From NCBI GenBank assembly GCA_012728505.1, contig JAAYEY010000204.1, positions 1 through 5,941 of the forward strand: DNA of 5,941 bases. Direction: 5' to 3'. The stretch comes from Synergistaceae bacterium (GTDB lineage: Bacteria; Synergistota; Synergistia; Synergistales; Synergistaceae). Position 1 is the stretch's first letter. Each line of letters starts with the position of its first letter. Made by a program: the position numbers and the translations under genes. Below are positions 5,503 to 5,941 of the stretch, one piece after another. The notes under the pieces are model-generated. The model made no database searches. It was given only the letters and a program-made list of their open reading frames with translations, and was not told the DNA's origin.

Positions 5503-5571
5503 AATATATCCCTCTTCCACAGTTATATAGATGCGCTATACTTTATTATATACTGCAATGGGGGTATTAAT
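5503..5571. promoter_or_regulatory. Divergent promoter region of rnhA and the ybaK-family gene
   Basis: The 69-bp spacer between the two divergent starts is very AT-rich and must hold start sites for both, unless one is read from outside. -10-like hexamers are seen on both strands: TATACT (5537-5542) and TATACT (5549-5554) on the plus strand, and TATAAT (5550-5545) on the minus strand. None has a convincing -35 partner; the best for the plus strand is TTCCAC (5515-5520), 16 bp from the first TATACT. Individual elements cannot be assigned with confidence. Confidence 0.35.
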
Positions 5572-5941
5572 ATGGCAACTGTTAAAAAGACAAACGTTGT
5601 TAGGATATTGGAAAACGCTAAGATTTCGTTTGATCTGATTGAATACGAGATAGATGAAAATTTGCTATCTGCCGAAGATGCTGCTCTTAAGACGGGCATC
5701 CCCGAAGAACAAACATTTAAAACATTGTGTGTCAGAGGTGATAAAACTGGGGTGATGCTAGTCTGCCTGCCTGCAGGCAAAGAGCTTGATTTCAAAGGGC
5801 TCTCCTCCGCGAGCGGAAATAAGAGCTCCGAACTTGTATCGCTTAAAGAGGTTCAGCCTCTTACAGGCTACGTAAGAGGTGGCTGTTCTCCTCTGGGGAC
5901 TAAAAAGAAATATCCTGTTTTTATTGATGAAAGTGCTTGCC
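5572..5941 (+). CDS. ybaK: YbaK/EbsC-family Cys-tRNA(Pro) deacylase (3' end beyond window)
   Basis: Trans-editing enzyme that hydrolyses cysteine wrongly attached to tRNA(Pro) by prolyl-tRNA synthetase, keeping translation accurate. The visible 123 residues cover most of the usual roughly 155-160-residue single domain. They contain the N-terminal KKTNVVRILENAKISFDLIEY (5-25, typical TNAxRxLxxxxIxxxxxxY pattern), the conserved lysine K50 in TFKTLCVRGDKTG, LVCLPAGKELDFKGLSSASG (63-82) and the glycine loop GYVRGGCSPLGTKKKYPVFID (99-119). The frame is open to the last base, so the C-terminus is missing only because the window ends. The ATG is set by GGGGG (5560-5564) 7 bases upstream. An ATG at 5558 is out of frame. 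Related INS-superfamily editing domains exist, but the GGxSPLG loop and order of motifs favour YbaK over ProX-type proteins. Confidence 0.92.
   Translation, partial: MATVKKTNVVRILENAKISFDLIEYEIDENLLSAEDAALKTGIPEEQTFKTLCVRGDKTGVMLVCLPAGKELDFKGLSSASGNKSSELVSLKEVQPLTGYVRGGCSPLGTKKKYPVFIDESAC

Noticed and set aside
5503..5520. GTG start at 5520 for the RNase H gene
   Set aside because: It would put the GAGGG ribosome binding site within the coding region; the ATG at 5502 has ideal spacing from that site and starts right before the RNase H fold.

Overview
This window looks like chromosomal DNA of a strictly anaerobic, probably amino-acid- or aromatic-using bacterium. It carries a peroxide-reducing rubrerythrin, a ferredoxin-linked arylpyruvate oxidoreductase (IorAB) and an arylacetate:CoA ligase, all with Gram-positive-like purine-rich ribosome binding sites and moderate to low GC. 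Synergistota or Clostridia-type Firmicutes fit this gene set, but nothing here fixes the taxon. I see no IS element, tRNA, rRNA, CRISPR array or phage gene.

Left part (1-970): a compact rubrerythrin gene (rbr, 123-620, +) lies behind a consensus TTGACA box and a set of nested inverted repeats (46-90), a likely operator. It ends at a 15-bp hairpin (663-707). Facing it on the minus strand is a possible 48-residue single-span membrane protein (734-880), so the hairpin would sit between two convergent genes. A stretch without a supported gene (881-1339) follows; its right half looks like the promoter and leader of the next operon.

Centre (1162-5022): a three-gene aromatic-acid operon on the plus strand. 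A candidate promoter (1162-1191) would start RNA exactly at a 10-bp tetraloop hairpin (1198-1221). A second, 13-bp hairpin containing G-U pairs (1286-1315) sits just before the iorA ribosome binding site. The leader holds three AAGAG and three CTCTT copies that could pair in alternative ways. iorA (1340-3133) and iorB (3126-3719) overlap by 8 bases. A phenylacetate-CoA ligase (paaK-like, 3793-5022) follows after 73 bp with no visible terminator. Together IorAB and the ligase interconvert arylpyruvates, arylacetyl-CoAs and arylacetates. They could serve oxidative breakdown of aromatic amino acids, or run in reverse to build those amino acids from scavenged arylacetates.

Right part (5045-5941): a perfect 17-bp inverted repeat (5045-5097) separates the operon from a convergent RNase HI-family gene (5113-5502, -). 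A 69-bp divergent spacer then leads to a YbaK/EbsC-family Cys-tRNA(Pro) deacylase gene (5572 onward, +) that runs off the window end.

I found no clearly new system. The points most worth a second look are the iorA leader RNA, the nested palindromes at rbr, the metabolic direction of the ior-paaK operon, the short N-terminus of the ligase, and the small membrane ORF.
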